Of a stretch of DNA of 64,000 bases, positions 1 to 9,900 are shown in pieces; position 1 is the first letter of the stretch; the number at the start of each line of letters is the position of its first letter. Under the pieces are notes generated by a model. The model had not been told where the DNA came from, ran no database searches, and saw only the letters and a program-made list of their open reading frames with translations. Made by a program: the position numbers and the translations under genes. The stretch comes from Bacteroides sp. M10. GTDB taxonomy: Bacteria; Bacteroidota; Bacteroidia; Bacteroidales; Bacteroidaceae. Location: contig NZ_CP060488.1 of assembly GCF_014334015.1 (NCBI RefSeq), forward strand, positions 1,508,501-1,572,500, written 5' to 3'.

Positions 1-1
1 T

Positions 2-190
2 CCGTCCTTCCAAGGGCGTGGATTCCGGTGTACGTTTCGTTTGCGATATGAACTGAACAAACATTTCCTGTTGATAACCAAGTTCGGCGAAACCGTCTAT
101 CTGGACCGTAATGAGATAGGTTCCGGCAACGATTTGATCTGTGGAAATAAAAAAGCAGATATGCAAATGCAACTGCGTATCAAGTTTTAG
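2..190 (+). CDS. C-terminal end of an outer-membrane beta-barrel protein (partial)
   Basis: An open frame enters from the left edge and stops at TAG 188-190, giving about 62 residues. The peptide alternates hydrophobic and polar residues in strand-like stretches and ends in ...QLRIKF. A terminal Phe is the usual C-terminal signal of outer-membrane barrels assembled by the BAM machinery. The rest of the gene lies outside the window, so the function cannot be read. A helix-hairpin-helix/barrel protein is one possibility from memory of Bacteroides gene order, but that is inference. The radical SAM gene follows on the same strand. Confidence 0.6.
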   Translation, partial: PSFQGRGFRCTFRLRYELNKHFLLITKFGETVYLDRNEIGSGNDLICGNKKADMQMQLRIKF

Positions 191-192
191 GC

Positions 193-200
193 TATCTTTG
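193..200 (+). promoter_or_regulatory. Bacteroides -7 box upstream of the radical SAM gene
   Basis: TATCTTTG matches the Bacteroides housekeeping -7 consensus TAnnTTTG exactly. It starts 3 bp after the preceding stop codon and 115 bp before the radical SAM start. No TTTG -33 element is seen at the usual spacing, so the assignment rests on the -7 box alone. Confidence 0.5.
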
Positions 201-314
201 TGCAGAACTAATTGGAGAAATTAGTAGACAAAGTGAGCAGTTTAATTTTGCGGTGTTAACTAAGAATGATTAGTTGATAAAGTGGTAAATTGTAAATGAT
301 AAAATTAGAATAAG

Positions 315-1088
315 ATGACTATTATTTTTCCTTCACCCATCTTCGGCCCTATCCATTCCCGCCGTTTGGGCGTTTCTTTGGGAATCAATTTATTGCCGGA
401 CGACGGTAAGGTTTGTTCATTCGACTGCATTTATTGTGAATGTGGTTTCAATGCCGAACATCGTACGAAGAAGCTTCTCCCTACCCGTGAAGAAGTTCGT
501 GCGGCTCTTGAAGAAAAACTGAAAGATATGCAGGTGAACGGTCCCGCTCCTGATGTACTGACCTTTGCCGGAAACGGTGAGCCGACTGCGCATCCCCACT
601 TCCCGGAAATTATAGAAGATACGCTTGCGCTCCGTAATCAGTATTTCCCGAAAGCAAAAGTGAGCGTATTGAGTAATTCTACGTTTATTGATCGTCCTGC
701 CGTGTTCGAAGCATTGAACAAGGTAGATAATAATATTCTGAAACTGGATACAGTGGATGAAGAATATATCCATCTGTTGGACCGTCCTAACGGAAAATAT
801 TCTGTGAGAAAAATCATCGAAAAGATGAAAGAGTTCAAAGGAAACTGCATCGTACAAACGATGTTTCTGAAAGGAGGTTATCAGGGAAAGGACATGGATA
901 ATACATCTGATAAATATGTGCTTCCCTGGATAGAAGCAGTGAAGGAAATCGCTCCCCGTCAAGTGATGATTTATACGATTGACCGGGAAACACCCGACCA
1001 TGATTTACAGAAAGCTACGCATGAAGAATTAGACCGTATTGTAGCTTTACTGGAGAAAGAAGGGATTTCGGCAACAGCTTCTTATTAA
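315..1088 (+). CDS. Radical SAM protein
   Basis: 257 residues. The motif C34-x3-C38-x2-C41 (CSFDCIYC) is the canonical radical SAM 4Fe-4S ligand set, so the protein should cleave S-adenosylmethionine to a 5'-deoxyadenosyl radical. The N-terminal GPIHSRRLGVSLGINLLP stretch and the GNGEPTAHP motif (near residue 92) resemble the MoaA/NifB-like and wybutosine-type stand-alone radical SAM group. There is no obvious second cluster domain and no substrate partner next to it, so the substrate is unknown. The ATG at 315 starts directly at the conserved N-terminus. The gene is convergent with the hybrid sensor gene, leaving 49 bp between the stop codons. Confidence 0.85.
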   Translation: MTIIFPSPIFGPIHSRRLGVSLGINLLPDDGKVCSFDCIYCECGFNAEHRTKKLLPTREEVRAALEEKLKDMQVNGPAPDVLTFAGNGEPTAHPHFPEIIEDTLALRNQYFPKAKVSVLSNSTFIDRPAVFEALNKVDNNILKLDTVDEEYIHLLDRPNGKYSVRKIIEKMKEFKGNCIVQTMFLKGGYQGKDMDNTSDKYVLPWIEAVKEIAPRQVMIYTIDRETPDHDLQKATHEELDRIVALLEKEGISATASY

Positions 1089-1137
1089 AATCTATGTGGT
1101 AGATATACCTGTGCCGAAAAGAAAGTAGTCAATGAGG

Positions 1138-4100
1138 CTACGGGTAATTTGAGTCTGATCCGGTAAATCCTTTCTTCACATAATCTTTTGGCAATATCCC
1201 GAATTGCTTCTGGAAGCAACGGGCAAAATACGAAGGATTATTGAATCCGACAATGAAACAAACCTCATTGATCCGGTATTCTCCTTCGCGCAGAAGTTCT
1301 CCGGCTGTTTTGAGCCGTATCAACCGGATATAATCATTGGGAGGCATTCCGGTCAGCCCTTTCAACTTACGTTGCAGATTGGAACGGCTGATTGCCATCT
1401 CTTCCGCCAGCTTGTCAATCGTGAATTCCTCATTGGTGAAGTTGCGGGTGATAATCTCATTGACCGTATTGATCCATTTCACATCAGACTTATTCATCAG
1501 CGTCTGATCGTACGACATATTCGGCACACTTGTGAAGTGATTGAACAACATACGCCTGTTTTCCAGCAGATTGTTGATCGTGGCTTTCATGTGATTCAGT
1601 GAGAAAGGCTTCTCTATGTAAGCATCCGCACCATAGTCGAGACCTGCGATCTTTGAATCAATGCTGTCGAGTGCCGAAAGCAAGATGAACGGGATATGAC
1701 AAAGCATATTGTCGGAACGAATCGACTTTAATAATTCGAATCCGTCCATATAAGGCATGACGATGTCACTGATAATCAAATCCACCGTTGTTGTTTCCAG
1801 ACATTCCAATGCTTCCTTACCATTGGTAGCCGTATGAATCGTATAGGCATTTCCCAGATTCTTAGCCAGAAATTCCAGCATATCCGTCGTATCCTCCACG
1901 ACGAGCAGAGAATAACCACCGGGTTCGGCTTCTTCTTCCAGAGCGGCTACCTTGTCCGGTATGGAAGTGACGGCGTGGACTGCCGGAATACTTTTCTCCA
2001 AATAAGGAATTTCGACGCACACTTCGCAACCATCGGTATAATTAGGGTTGATATAAACTTTCCCATTATGCTTTTCGACCAATAATTTAACCAGGCTTAG
2101 CCCGATACCTACTCCCGATCCGTTATTACCGGCATTTCCCACCTGATAAAACGGTTCGAACACCTTACCGCATTCCTCTTGCGGAATTCCCGGACCGTCA
2201 TCGCGTACACAAATAGAAAGAATACGTCCTTCGGAAGACAAATGTTCGTCCATAATCACCCTGATGCAGGTACGGGCATATTTCATGGCATTGGTCAGCA
2301 GATTGCTGACGATTTTCGTTAAAGCCTCCTGATCTACATTATATTGCAGATGCTCCTCGGGCAGGGAAACACTGAAAGATATTCCGGTCAGGGAGATGGC
2401 ACGGAAACGATCGATGATATCCTCAATCATCCGGTTAATATCTACTTCATTGAATGAAAGTGTATATCCTTCCTTATCCACTTTGCGGAAGTCGAGCAGT
2501 TGCTTGATAAGCTCCATCAGCCGGTTGGTGTTCTTCCGTATCACAGACAGGTTACTCTCTACTTCACTGTTCCATTCATGCATTTTCAAAATAGCTTCCA
2601 GCGGGGCCTTGATGAGGCTTACCGGAGTCTTAATCTCATGTGCCACCTGTGTAAAGAACGTAATCTTCGACTGAAACAATTCCTGATTCTTGATTTGCTC
2701 CATCTCTTTCATCTTTCTTAATTTCACGGCCTGTTGCTTACGCAGATAAAGCCTTACCAGAAAATAAGTGAAGCCACATGCAATTAGTAAATAGAAAATC
2801 TTGGCGTAGATCGTCTTCCAGGGTGGAGGAAGAACTTCAATATGCAGACAGCAGTCGTCATTACTCCAATATTCATCGTTGTTACTCGATTTCACACGGA
2901 ACGTATATTCACCCGGAGGCAGGTTGAGAAATGATACGTTATGTTTGTCCGTGTATATCCATTCCTTGTGGATGCCGTCCAGTTTGTAGGCATATAAATT
3001 CTTGCTGGGAGCCACATAACTTAGACTTTCAAATGTGATGTCGAACGAAACTACCTGATAAGGAATAGTCACCTGTCCGCTAAGGGCAGGAATACGTTTG
3101 CTAAGGCTCACCTTATCATCGGGACTGTGCATATACACTGCCGAAATAGATGCCGTAGGCTTTACCTTATTGATCGATAATTTGAACGGATAGAAACTAT
3201 TGAATCCATTCACCCCACCGAAATAAAATTTCCCGTCACGGGCTTGCATGGAAGAGCGGAAATTGAACTGGTTACTTTGCAATCCGTCTTCAATGGTATA
3301 AAGTTGTGCCCGCTTGTTTTGCGGCTCATACCGGATCAGCCCCCTGTTGGAAGAAAGCCAATAGTTACCCGATTGATCGTCCAGTATGCCGTAAATGATA
3401 TTGTTCGGCAGATTCTCTTTGGTGGAGAAATTTTCAAAACGGTCCTCCTGGTAGTGATAACGGCAGATGCCGCCTCCCTCGGTACAAAACCATAGATTCT
3501 GTTTATGATCGATATACACACGAATGACCCAGTTGCTACACGGAGAAGCGGGATTAGCCGGATCGTTACGGTAATTGTGCAGCTTACCGGTCTGGCGGTT
3601 GTAACGCCAGATACCGTCCCTTTTACTTGCCAGCCATAAGTCCCCATACTGGTCTTCCACCATATCGTAGATAAAGATATGACTTAAAGGTTCCAATGTC
3701 CGGAACGAATCACTGTCCGGATCATATTGGCAGAATCCGGACAGAGTGCCCAGATAAATACTGCCATCTTTCGTTTGATAAATGGAGTAGATATGATCGT
3801 TAGGAATGGAATGTGGGTTAGTACGGTTGTGGCGATAGTTCTTCGTTTTTCCCGTTTGGATATCCAGGATATATAATCCCCGGGAGAAACTGCCGATCCA
3901 TAACTTTCCTTCGTTGTAGAGCAGCGCATGGATATTGTGATAACCGATATTGAGATTACTGCTTTTCAATAGATGATTCTTAAACTTCCTCGTGCGGGGA
4001 TCGAAGAGATTCAATCCTCCGTCTTCAGTAGCAATCCAGATATTACCATCGGGATCTTCACAAAACTGGCTGATTACATTTCCCGAAAGAGAATTCGTAC

Positions 4101-5130
4101 CATTGGGATAATACCACTCGATATCCTTATGTTTGGGAGACAGGTAACTCACTCCACTGAAATAACTCCCGATCCAAATTCCCCCTTCCCTGTCTTGATA
4201 ACAGGCATAGATGCTTTCCTTGTTCTGTTCATCGTCAGTTGGCAGACACTCTCCTGTGGCAGTGTTGAAGGTATAAAGCCCGTCGTCGGAGCCAAGATAG
4301 AAAGAATTGGCCGTCCGTTGAAACAGGGTACGGATGCGCGGAATGGTGAGAGTATCCCCTTCTCCGAAGTAATAGCGGAATTGCCCCGTTTCCTTATTGA
4401 AACGTGCCAGCCCTCCATACCAGGTACCCGCCCATAGCACTCCCTGCGAGCTTTCCATCAAAGAGATAATCTCGTTGCAGGCAGGGCGTCCGAAAGAAGT
4501 CTCTTCGGATATATACCCTGTGAAATTGTCCGTACGCTGGTTATACTTTGCCAAACCGTTCCGGGTGCCTATCCAGATCGTCCCGAACGAGTCGTTATAA
4601 ATCACCCACACATGATTATCCGGTAATGAATGAGGATCGGAAAGAGAATGTAGATACTGCCTCAACGTACCTTTTTTCTCATTGTAGACAAACAATCCGT
4701 TGGTTGTTCCAATCCATAACTGCCCGTCATTGTCATAAGCCATTCCGAAGACACTGTTGACTGTCACCCCGTCTTCCGTCTGTTTGTCGAATACGGAGAA
4801 TTTCTCTTCCTGCGAGTCGAATAAATACAGCTTTTCCGTGCTTGCCACCCAGATCTGATTGTTATCCTGATGGCGGCAGATGGTTACTATATTCATATAA
4901 CTGTTTCCGCCGTTTTCTGACGAATGTCCGTAGTTGGTAAACTCGATACCGTTGAAACGATTCAACCCGTCCTGTGTGGCAAACCACATATATCCGATGC
5001 TATCCTGAAGGATGCTCCGGACACAATTGCCCGATAACCCTGATCTAACGTCATATTTCTTGTAGATATTGGCGAAGACCAGAGAAACCGATGCCAGCAA
5101 TATACATATAGACAAGATGGATCGTTTCAT
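1138..5130 (-). CDS. Hybrid two-component system sensor/regulator (HTCS) of the PUL
   Basis: 1330 residues that join a whole two-component pathway in one chain. Order: signal peptide (1-20, ending VFA); periplasmic two-component-regulator propeller repeats and Y_Y_Y domain (about 25-770); one membrane helix (about 777-796); HisKA with phospho-acceptor H831 in FFTQVAHEIKTP; HATPase (about 925-1040, with VRDDGPGIP); receiver domain (1073-1176, phospho-Asp D1122 in IISDIVMPYMDG); AraC-type HTH (about 1226-1320). All catalytic residues seen are intact. HTCS proteins bind an oligosaccharide released from the target glycan in the periplasm and switch on the adjacent susCD genes. Here it presumably controls the genes at 5298-19652. 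The 22-bp array at 5151-5293 ends about 20 bp from its start codon. Confidence 0.93.
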   Translation of the reverse strand: MKRSILSICILLASVSLVFANIYKKYDVRSGLSGNCVRSILQDSIGYMWFATQDGLNRFNGIEFTNYGHSSENGGNSYMNIVTICRHQDNNQIWVASTEKLYLFDSQEEKFSVFDKQTEDGVTVNSVFGMAYDNDGQLWIGTTNGLFVYNEKKGTLRQYLHSLSDPHSLPDNHVWVIYNDSFGTIWIGTRNGLAKYNQRTDNFTGYISEETSFGRPACNEIISLMESSQGVLWAGTWYGGLARFNKETGQFRYYFGEGDTLTIPRIRTLFQRTANSFYLGSDDGLYTFNTATGECLPTDDEQNKESIYACYQDREGGIWIGSYFSGVSYLSPKHKDIEWYYPNGTNSLSGNVISQFCEDPDGNIWIATEDGGLNLFDPRTRKFKNHLLKSSNLNIGYHNIHALLYNEGKLWIGSFSRGLYILDIQTGKTKNYRHNRTNPHSIPNDHIYSIYQTKDGSIYLGTLSGFCQYDPDSDSFRTLEPLSHIFIYDMVEDQYGDLWLASKRDGIWRYNRQTGKLHNYRNDPANPASPCSNWVIRVYIDHKQNLWFCTEGGGICRYHYQEDRFENFSTKENLPNNIIYGILDDQSGNYWLSSNRGLIRYEPQNKRAQLYTIEDGLQSNQFNFRSSMQARDGKFYFGGVNGFNSFYPFKLSINKVKPTASISAVYMHSPDDKVSLSKRIPALSGQVTIPYQVVSFDITFESLSYVAPSKNLYAYKLDGIHKEWIYTDKHNVSFLNLPPGEYTFRVKSSNNDEYWSNDDCCLHIEVLPPPWKTIYAKIFYLLIACGFTYFLVRLYLRKQQAVKLRKMKEMEQIKNQELFQSKITFFTQVAHEIKTPVSLIKAPLEAILKMHEWNSEVESNLSVIRKNTNRLMELIKQLLDFRKVDKEGYTLSFNEVDINRMIEDIIDRFRAISLTGISFSVSLPEEHLQYNVDQEALTKIVSNLLTNAMKYARTCIRVIMDEHLSSEGRILSICVRDDGPGIPQEECGKVFEPFYQVGNAGNNGSGVGIGLSLVKLLVEKHNGKVYINPNYTDGCEVCVEIPYLEKSIPAVHAVTSIPDKVAALEEEAEPGGYSLLVVEDTTDMLEFLAKNLGNAYTIHTATNGKEALECLETTTVDLIISDIVMPYMDGFELLKSIRSDNMLCHIPFILLSALDSIDSKIAGLDYGADAYIEKPFSLNHMKATINNLLENRRMLFNHFTSVPNMSYDQTLMNKSDVKWINTVNEIITRNFTNEEFTIDKLAEEMAISRSNLQRKLKGLTGMPPNDYIRLIRLKTAGELLREGEYRINEVCFIVGFNNPSYFARCFQKQFGILPKDYVKKGFTGSDSNYP

Positions 5131-5150
5131 AATTTCCCTTCTTTGTATCT

Positions 5151-5293
5151 CCTGTTTATAGGCAATATATCTCCTGTTTGCAGGATCTATATACCCTGCA
5201 TGTTGGATCTATATACCCAACACGCAGGACATATATTGCCAACAGATTGGATCTATATCTCCTGTAAACCGGGTAACTATCCCCTCTGTAGGG
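5151..5293. repeat. 22-bp-period array of two-fold-symmetric cores (array 1)
   Basis: Seven 12-bp cores of form CC-N8-GG begin at 5151, 5173, 5195, 5217, 5239, 5261 and 5283, exactly 22 bp apart; the last is best read as CCCTCTGTAGGG, offset by 1 bp. Examples are CCTGTTTGCAGG (5173), CCAACAGATTGG (5239) and CCTGCATGTTGG (5195). The 10-bp spacers approximate ATCTATATAC, with two exact copies at 5185 and 5207. Arms pair within units (CCTG/CAGG, CCAA/TTGG) and across spacers (CAGG..CCTG, TTGG..CCAA). The array fills the 167-bp gap between the esterase stop and the HTCS start, so it would lie in the HTCS leader. It resembles array 2 in spacer sequence and array 3 in architecture. Function unknown. 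Confidence 0.85.
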
Positions 5294-5297
5294 CTCT

Positions 5298-6731
5298 TTA
5301 TTTCACGTCATCCCACGTATCCGTGCGGAACGGGAAAGCGCTCAATCCGAAAGTGTTGCGCAGAGTGATATTTCCTACATAATTACGGAAAGCATAGCGC
5401 ACGGCAACCGGTTGGGTAACCTCTTCACTCGATACTTCCACCGTGTTGGTACGTCCTATGATCTTCGCTTTCGCCGGATAGAACTTCTTGTCGGCTCCTG
5501 CAATCTCGAATCCCTCCAGTTGGGCGAAAGTAGGGAACAATCCCGCAGGTGCGTTATTGAATGTCACTATGGCCTTGTTGCCCTCATAGTCTACTTTAGT
5601 CATCATCGGACCGTTGGATGGCAATCGGCCGATACCGTATGTTTTGGTCAATGCAAGCGTAGCCAGCCGGAGTCCTACCACATCCTTTGGCGATGGATGG
5701 ATACAAAACTCATCACCAATATCCGTAGTGGGTATCATGCCCGAATTAGGAATCGTTTTCAATGCTTCCATCTGTGCTTCACGCAATAAAGCGGCACCCG
5801 TATTGCTGCTGTTTTCATATTTGTAAGGAGCAATCTGCACATAATAGAAAGGCATATCGGGAGCCTCCCATACGTTTCTCCATAGCTGCACCATGGCAGT
5901 CATCATCGGAGCATAGAACTGATAGTTGGATATGTTCGATTCTCCCTGATACCAGAGGAAACCCTTTGCCGTGAAGTTCTTAACAGGCCATAACATCGAG
6001 TTGTACAGACATTCCAGACGCTGATGCACCCCTCTTTTAGGATCTTTGGCAGCTTCTACGTCCATACCTTCAACGGTTTTCAATGTCGGTTCATCTATCC
6101 ATGCTTCGATAGCCGAACCTCCCCAACTGTTGATAACCAGCCCTACCGGAAGATGAAGACTTTCAGTCAGTTGTCTGGCAAAGAAATAGGCGGCGGCACT
6201 GCAATCAATGGTCGTTTCAGGTGACGAAACTTCCCATTTCCTTTTTTCAAAATCCGTGCGGCGCTCTGTATCATTGGTTCTCGGTACGGTAATAAAGCGA
6301 ATACGGTCGCGGTAATTTCCCGAGTTTAGAAGCGTTTCAAGCGAGTTGTCAATGGGCTGTGCGGCATTTCCCATCATGCGCATTTCCATATTCGACTGTC
6401 CGGAGCAGATCCACACTTCCCCTATCAATATATCCGAGAGAGTGACCGGAGTTCCGTCGCTGATTGTAATAGAATAAGGTGTATATCCTCCTTTGGGAGT
6501 ATCTACTTTCACCAGCCATGCCCCGTCTTTGTCGGTAGATGCCTGATAAGTCCGGTTGTTCCATGAAGTAGTGACGGTTACTTTTTTGCCGTCTGCCCAA
6601 CCCCATAATTTAACGGAGCTGTTCTGTTGAAGTACCATGTGATCTCCCATCATTGCGGGAAGTTTTACTTTGCCTTGTGCAAGCGGTAGGAATAAAAGTG
6701 ATAAAATCAGAAGTAGAAATTGTTTTTTCAT
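5298..6731 (-). CDS. Secreted sialate O-acetylesterase-like (SASA) carbohydrate esterase
   Basis: 477 residues with a cleavable signal peptide (MKKQFLLLILSLLFLPLAQG). The core motif GQSNM (G111-M115, nucleophile S113) is the SGNH-like serine site of the SASA family. A later DEFCIHPSPKD stretch (around residue 348) can supply the catalytic His. An N-terminal beta-sandwich of about 100 residues precedes the hydrolase domain, as is usual for the family. The protein should remove O-acetyl esters from sugars in the periplasm or at the surface. Beside two lyases and a GH88 enzyme, it most likely strips acetyl groups that block lyase or uronyl hydrolase action. It is divergent from susC and lies upstream of, and co-oriented with, the HTCS gene. 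Confidence 0.85.
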   Translation of the reverse strand: MKKQFLLLILSLLFLPLAQGKVKLPAMMGDHMVLQQNSSVKLWGWADGKKVTVTTSWNNRTYQASTDKDGAWLVKVDTPKGGYTPYSITISDGTPVTLSDILIGEVWICSGQSNMEMRMMGNAAQPIDNSLETLLNSGNYRDRIRFITVPRTNDTERRTDFEKRKWEVSSPETTIDCSAAAYFFARQLTESLHLPVGLVINSWGGSAIEAWIDEPTLKTVEGMDVEAAKDPKRGVHQRLECLYNSMLWPVKNFTAKGFLWYQGESNISNYQFYAPMMTAMVQLWRNVWEAPDMPFYYVQIAPYKYENSSNTGAALLREAQMEALKTIPNSGMIPTTDIGDEFCIHPSPKDVVGLRLATLALTKTYGIGRLPSNGPMMTKVDYEGNKAIVTFNNAPAGLFPTFAQLEGFEIAGADKKFYPAKAKIIGRTNTVEVSSEEVTQPVAVRYAFRNYVGNITLRNTFGLSAFPFRTDTWDDVK

Positions 6732-6998
6732 ACTGTTTTTTATTAGATATTCGACGAATAGTTATTAGGTATCCGGCAAAAATACAATCAATTTTTAAAT
6801 ATGGAATAAAATTAGCTGGTCATTTTCTGATAAAAGCTAGTCGAAATCTTAAAAGCTTGTTTTTCCTTTCCATTCTCGGTCGAATTTTCTTAATTAGTGG
6901 CATCAATCGCCTAAACAGTATTATTAGATTGGTTAAATATCCCATTTCTTTGCACTGTGAGTATTTAACAACCTAATTGTTTCATTAAATCTAATCAA
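6732..6998. promoter_or_regulatory. Divergent PUL control region (esterase / susC)
   Basis: 267 bp, AT-rich, between the divergent esterase and susC genes. On the minus strand, TATTTTTG (6784 to 6777) is a perfect -7 box 46 bp upstream of the esterase start. On the plus strand, TTTCTTTG (6945-6952) is a near match to TAnnTTTG, 47 bp upstream of susC; no matching -33 box is clear, which fits an activator-dependent promoter. The HTCS output domain would be expected to bind here, but I see no obvious long direct repeat. Confidence 0.5.
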
Positions 6999-9900
6999 AT
7001 GAAAAAGAAGCATTATTTATTATTTTTATTGGCTTCGCTCTTTTTACTGACAGATGTGGTGTGGGCACAGACATCTGCTACAGTAAGTGGAGTAGTGATC
7101 GATGAGAATGGAGAAACCCTGCCGGGTGTTTCCGTCGTCGAAGTAGGTACAACGAACGGTGTCTTGACAGATTTGAACGGTCACTACACCTTAAAAACAA
7201 CTTCTGCCAAACCTTCTGTTTCTTTCAGTTACATTGGTTATCAGACCACCACGCTTCCCCTGAACGGACGCACGAAACTCGACGTCCAGATGAAGGTGGA
7301 AACGAAAGTACTGGATGAAGTAGTGGTAGTGGGTTACGGTGTGCAGAAGAAAGTGAACCTGACCGGTTCCGTGACTTCCATCAACTTTGCCGATCAGACG
7401 GAGGGACGTCCCATCATGAGTGTTTCTTCTGCCCTTTCGGGGCTCGCTGCCGGTATGAACGTGACGCAGGCTTCGGGACAACCCGGATCGGACGGCGCCA
7501 CCATCCGCGTGCGTGGTAACGGTACGTTCAATACCAACTCCCCATTGGTACTGGTAGACGGTATTGAATGGAGCATGGACAACGTGAACCCCAACGACAT
7601 TGAAAGTATCTCCGTACTGAAAGACGCTGCCTCAACAGCTATTTACGGTACGCGTGCCGCTAACGGAGTGATCCTCATCACCACCAAAAGCGGAAAAGGT
7701 AAACCGCAAATCTCCTATTCTTATTCCGGAGTTGTGCAGATGCCTTACAACAATCTCTCTTTCGTAAGCGACTACGCCCGCTATATGGGACTGGTCAACG
7801 AGGCTTGCGAAAATGTGAATACCAAAGGTATTTTCTCGCAGGAAAGCATTGACCGCTGGAGGGCTGCTTCTGCCGATCCGAACGGACTGAATGAGTACGG
7901 AGTGCCCAATTACGTGGCCTATCCGAACACAGATTGGTTCGACGAAGTATTCGACACCGGATATTCGCAGGAACACAACCTCTCTGTCTCCGGCAGCTCG
8001 GAGAAAGTGAAGTATATGCTTTCCTTGGGCTATCTCGACAATCAGGGAGTCATGAACCGCTGGAACCTCGATTCAAGTACGCAGAAAATCAATTTCCGTA
8101 CCAATCTGGAAGCCAAGATTGTGAAATGGATGACCGTCGGTACCCGCCTTTACGGACAAAAGCAAGATTACGGGATGGCAAACATCAGCAATGGATTCAA
8201 GTATCTCTACCAGACTACTCCGGGTGTATATCCGGGCGAACCGAACTACTGGGGACGTCCCGCACTGGCAAGTGAAGAATCTTCCAATGCCAATAATATC
8301 TTCGGGCAGATGGCGGGAGCTACCGGTTTCAATACCGTATGGCGTCTCAACGCTTCAGTCTACGGAATTATCACTCCTTATAAAGGTCTTAACATCGAAG
8401 GTACATTCAACTATTCACCGACATTTACTGACAAGTCTTCCTATAGCCGCCAGAATGGTTATTGGGACTACGTGACCGACCAACGTGTCAGCGAAAGCGC
8501 ACTGGAGAACGCTTCCATTACCAATACAAGCGCGCGCACCTGGCGTCAGAGTGCCGAAATACTGGTACGCTATCAAACCACCATCAAGAAAGACCACGAT
8601 CTGGGCGCATTACTCGGATATTCCGCACAGGAATATTACAGCAAGAGCTTTGCCGTTTCCCGTAAAGGAGCTACTGACTGGACACTGAACGAATTGAGCA
8701 CCTATGAAACTCTCGTCAGCTCTTCCAGCTCGGCACCTGCCAAGTGGGGACTGCTCTCCTATTTCGGCCGTGTCAACTATGGATATAAAGGACGCTACCT
8801 CTTCGAAGCCAACCTCCGTGCCGATGCCTCTTCCCGTTTCGGTGTGAACCAGCGTTGGGGATATTTCCCCTCGTTCTCCGGTGGATGGCGTATCTCGGAA
8901 GAATCGTTCATGCAGGGAGCATCCGACTATCTCTCTAACCTGAAACTGCGTGTTTCGTGGGGAAAGACAGGTAACAACTCTACGGGCAACTACGACTGGC
9001 AGGCAAATTATGCCACAGGCAATGTTGTAATCGATGGTGAAGGAACCAAAGGACTGGTACGTAAAAAACTAAGCAACGACAAACTGCATTGGGAAAGTAC
9101 CGCAACAACCGACATCGGACTTGACTTCGGTTTCTTCAACAACCGCCTGACGGGTGAAATAGACTACTATAATAAATATACTTCGGACATTCTCTACCAT
9201 CCCGAACTCTATCTCTCGATGGGTGTTGTCGGCTCTGCTCCCGAAAATCTGGGTGAAGTGCGCAACCGCGGTGTAGAATTTACCCTGAACTGGAACGACC
9301 GTATCGGAAAAAACTTTGAATACCGGGTAGGCATGAACTTCTCTTTCAATGCCAATAAGGTAATGAAATTCAAGGGCGATCTCCAGAAATACTGGACGTA
9401 TGATGCACAGGGAAACAAAGTCAGCTATGTCAACAACTTCAGTGATGTGTCCGAATCCGGATTCGGAGGATACATCTGCGAAGGTCGCCAACTGGGTGAA
9501 ACCTATATGTATAAGGTGTACAGAGGTTCCGGCGAAGGCTATACCGGAGGTGCGGTGGACATCCATGCGGGACCGAAGGACGGAATGATACGTACAAAGG
9601 AAGACATGGTATGGGTACAGGCCATGATTGACTCCGGTTATTCATTCGGAGGAATGAAGACGATTGCCAAAGACCAGCTTTGGTATGGTGACATTCTCTA
9701 TGCCGACAGCAATGGGGATATGAACTATGGTGATACGAACGACAGGGATTTCTCCGGTCATACCAGTGTGCCGAAATTCAACCTGGGCTTCAACTGTGCT
9801 TTCTCTTACAAGAATATTGATTTCTCCATGTTGTGGTCGGGAGCTTTCGGACATTACCTCAACTGGAATACGGATTACTACAACTCCACGCTCGTGAGTC

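Noticed and set aside
5151..5293. Array 1 as a CRISPR array
   Set aside because: The period is 22 bp with non-identical cores and no conserved 28-36-bp repeat; no cas genes are in the window.
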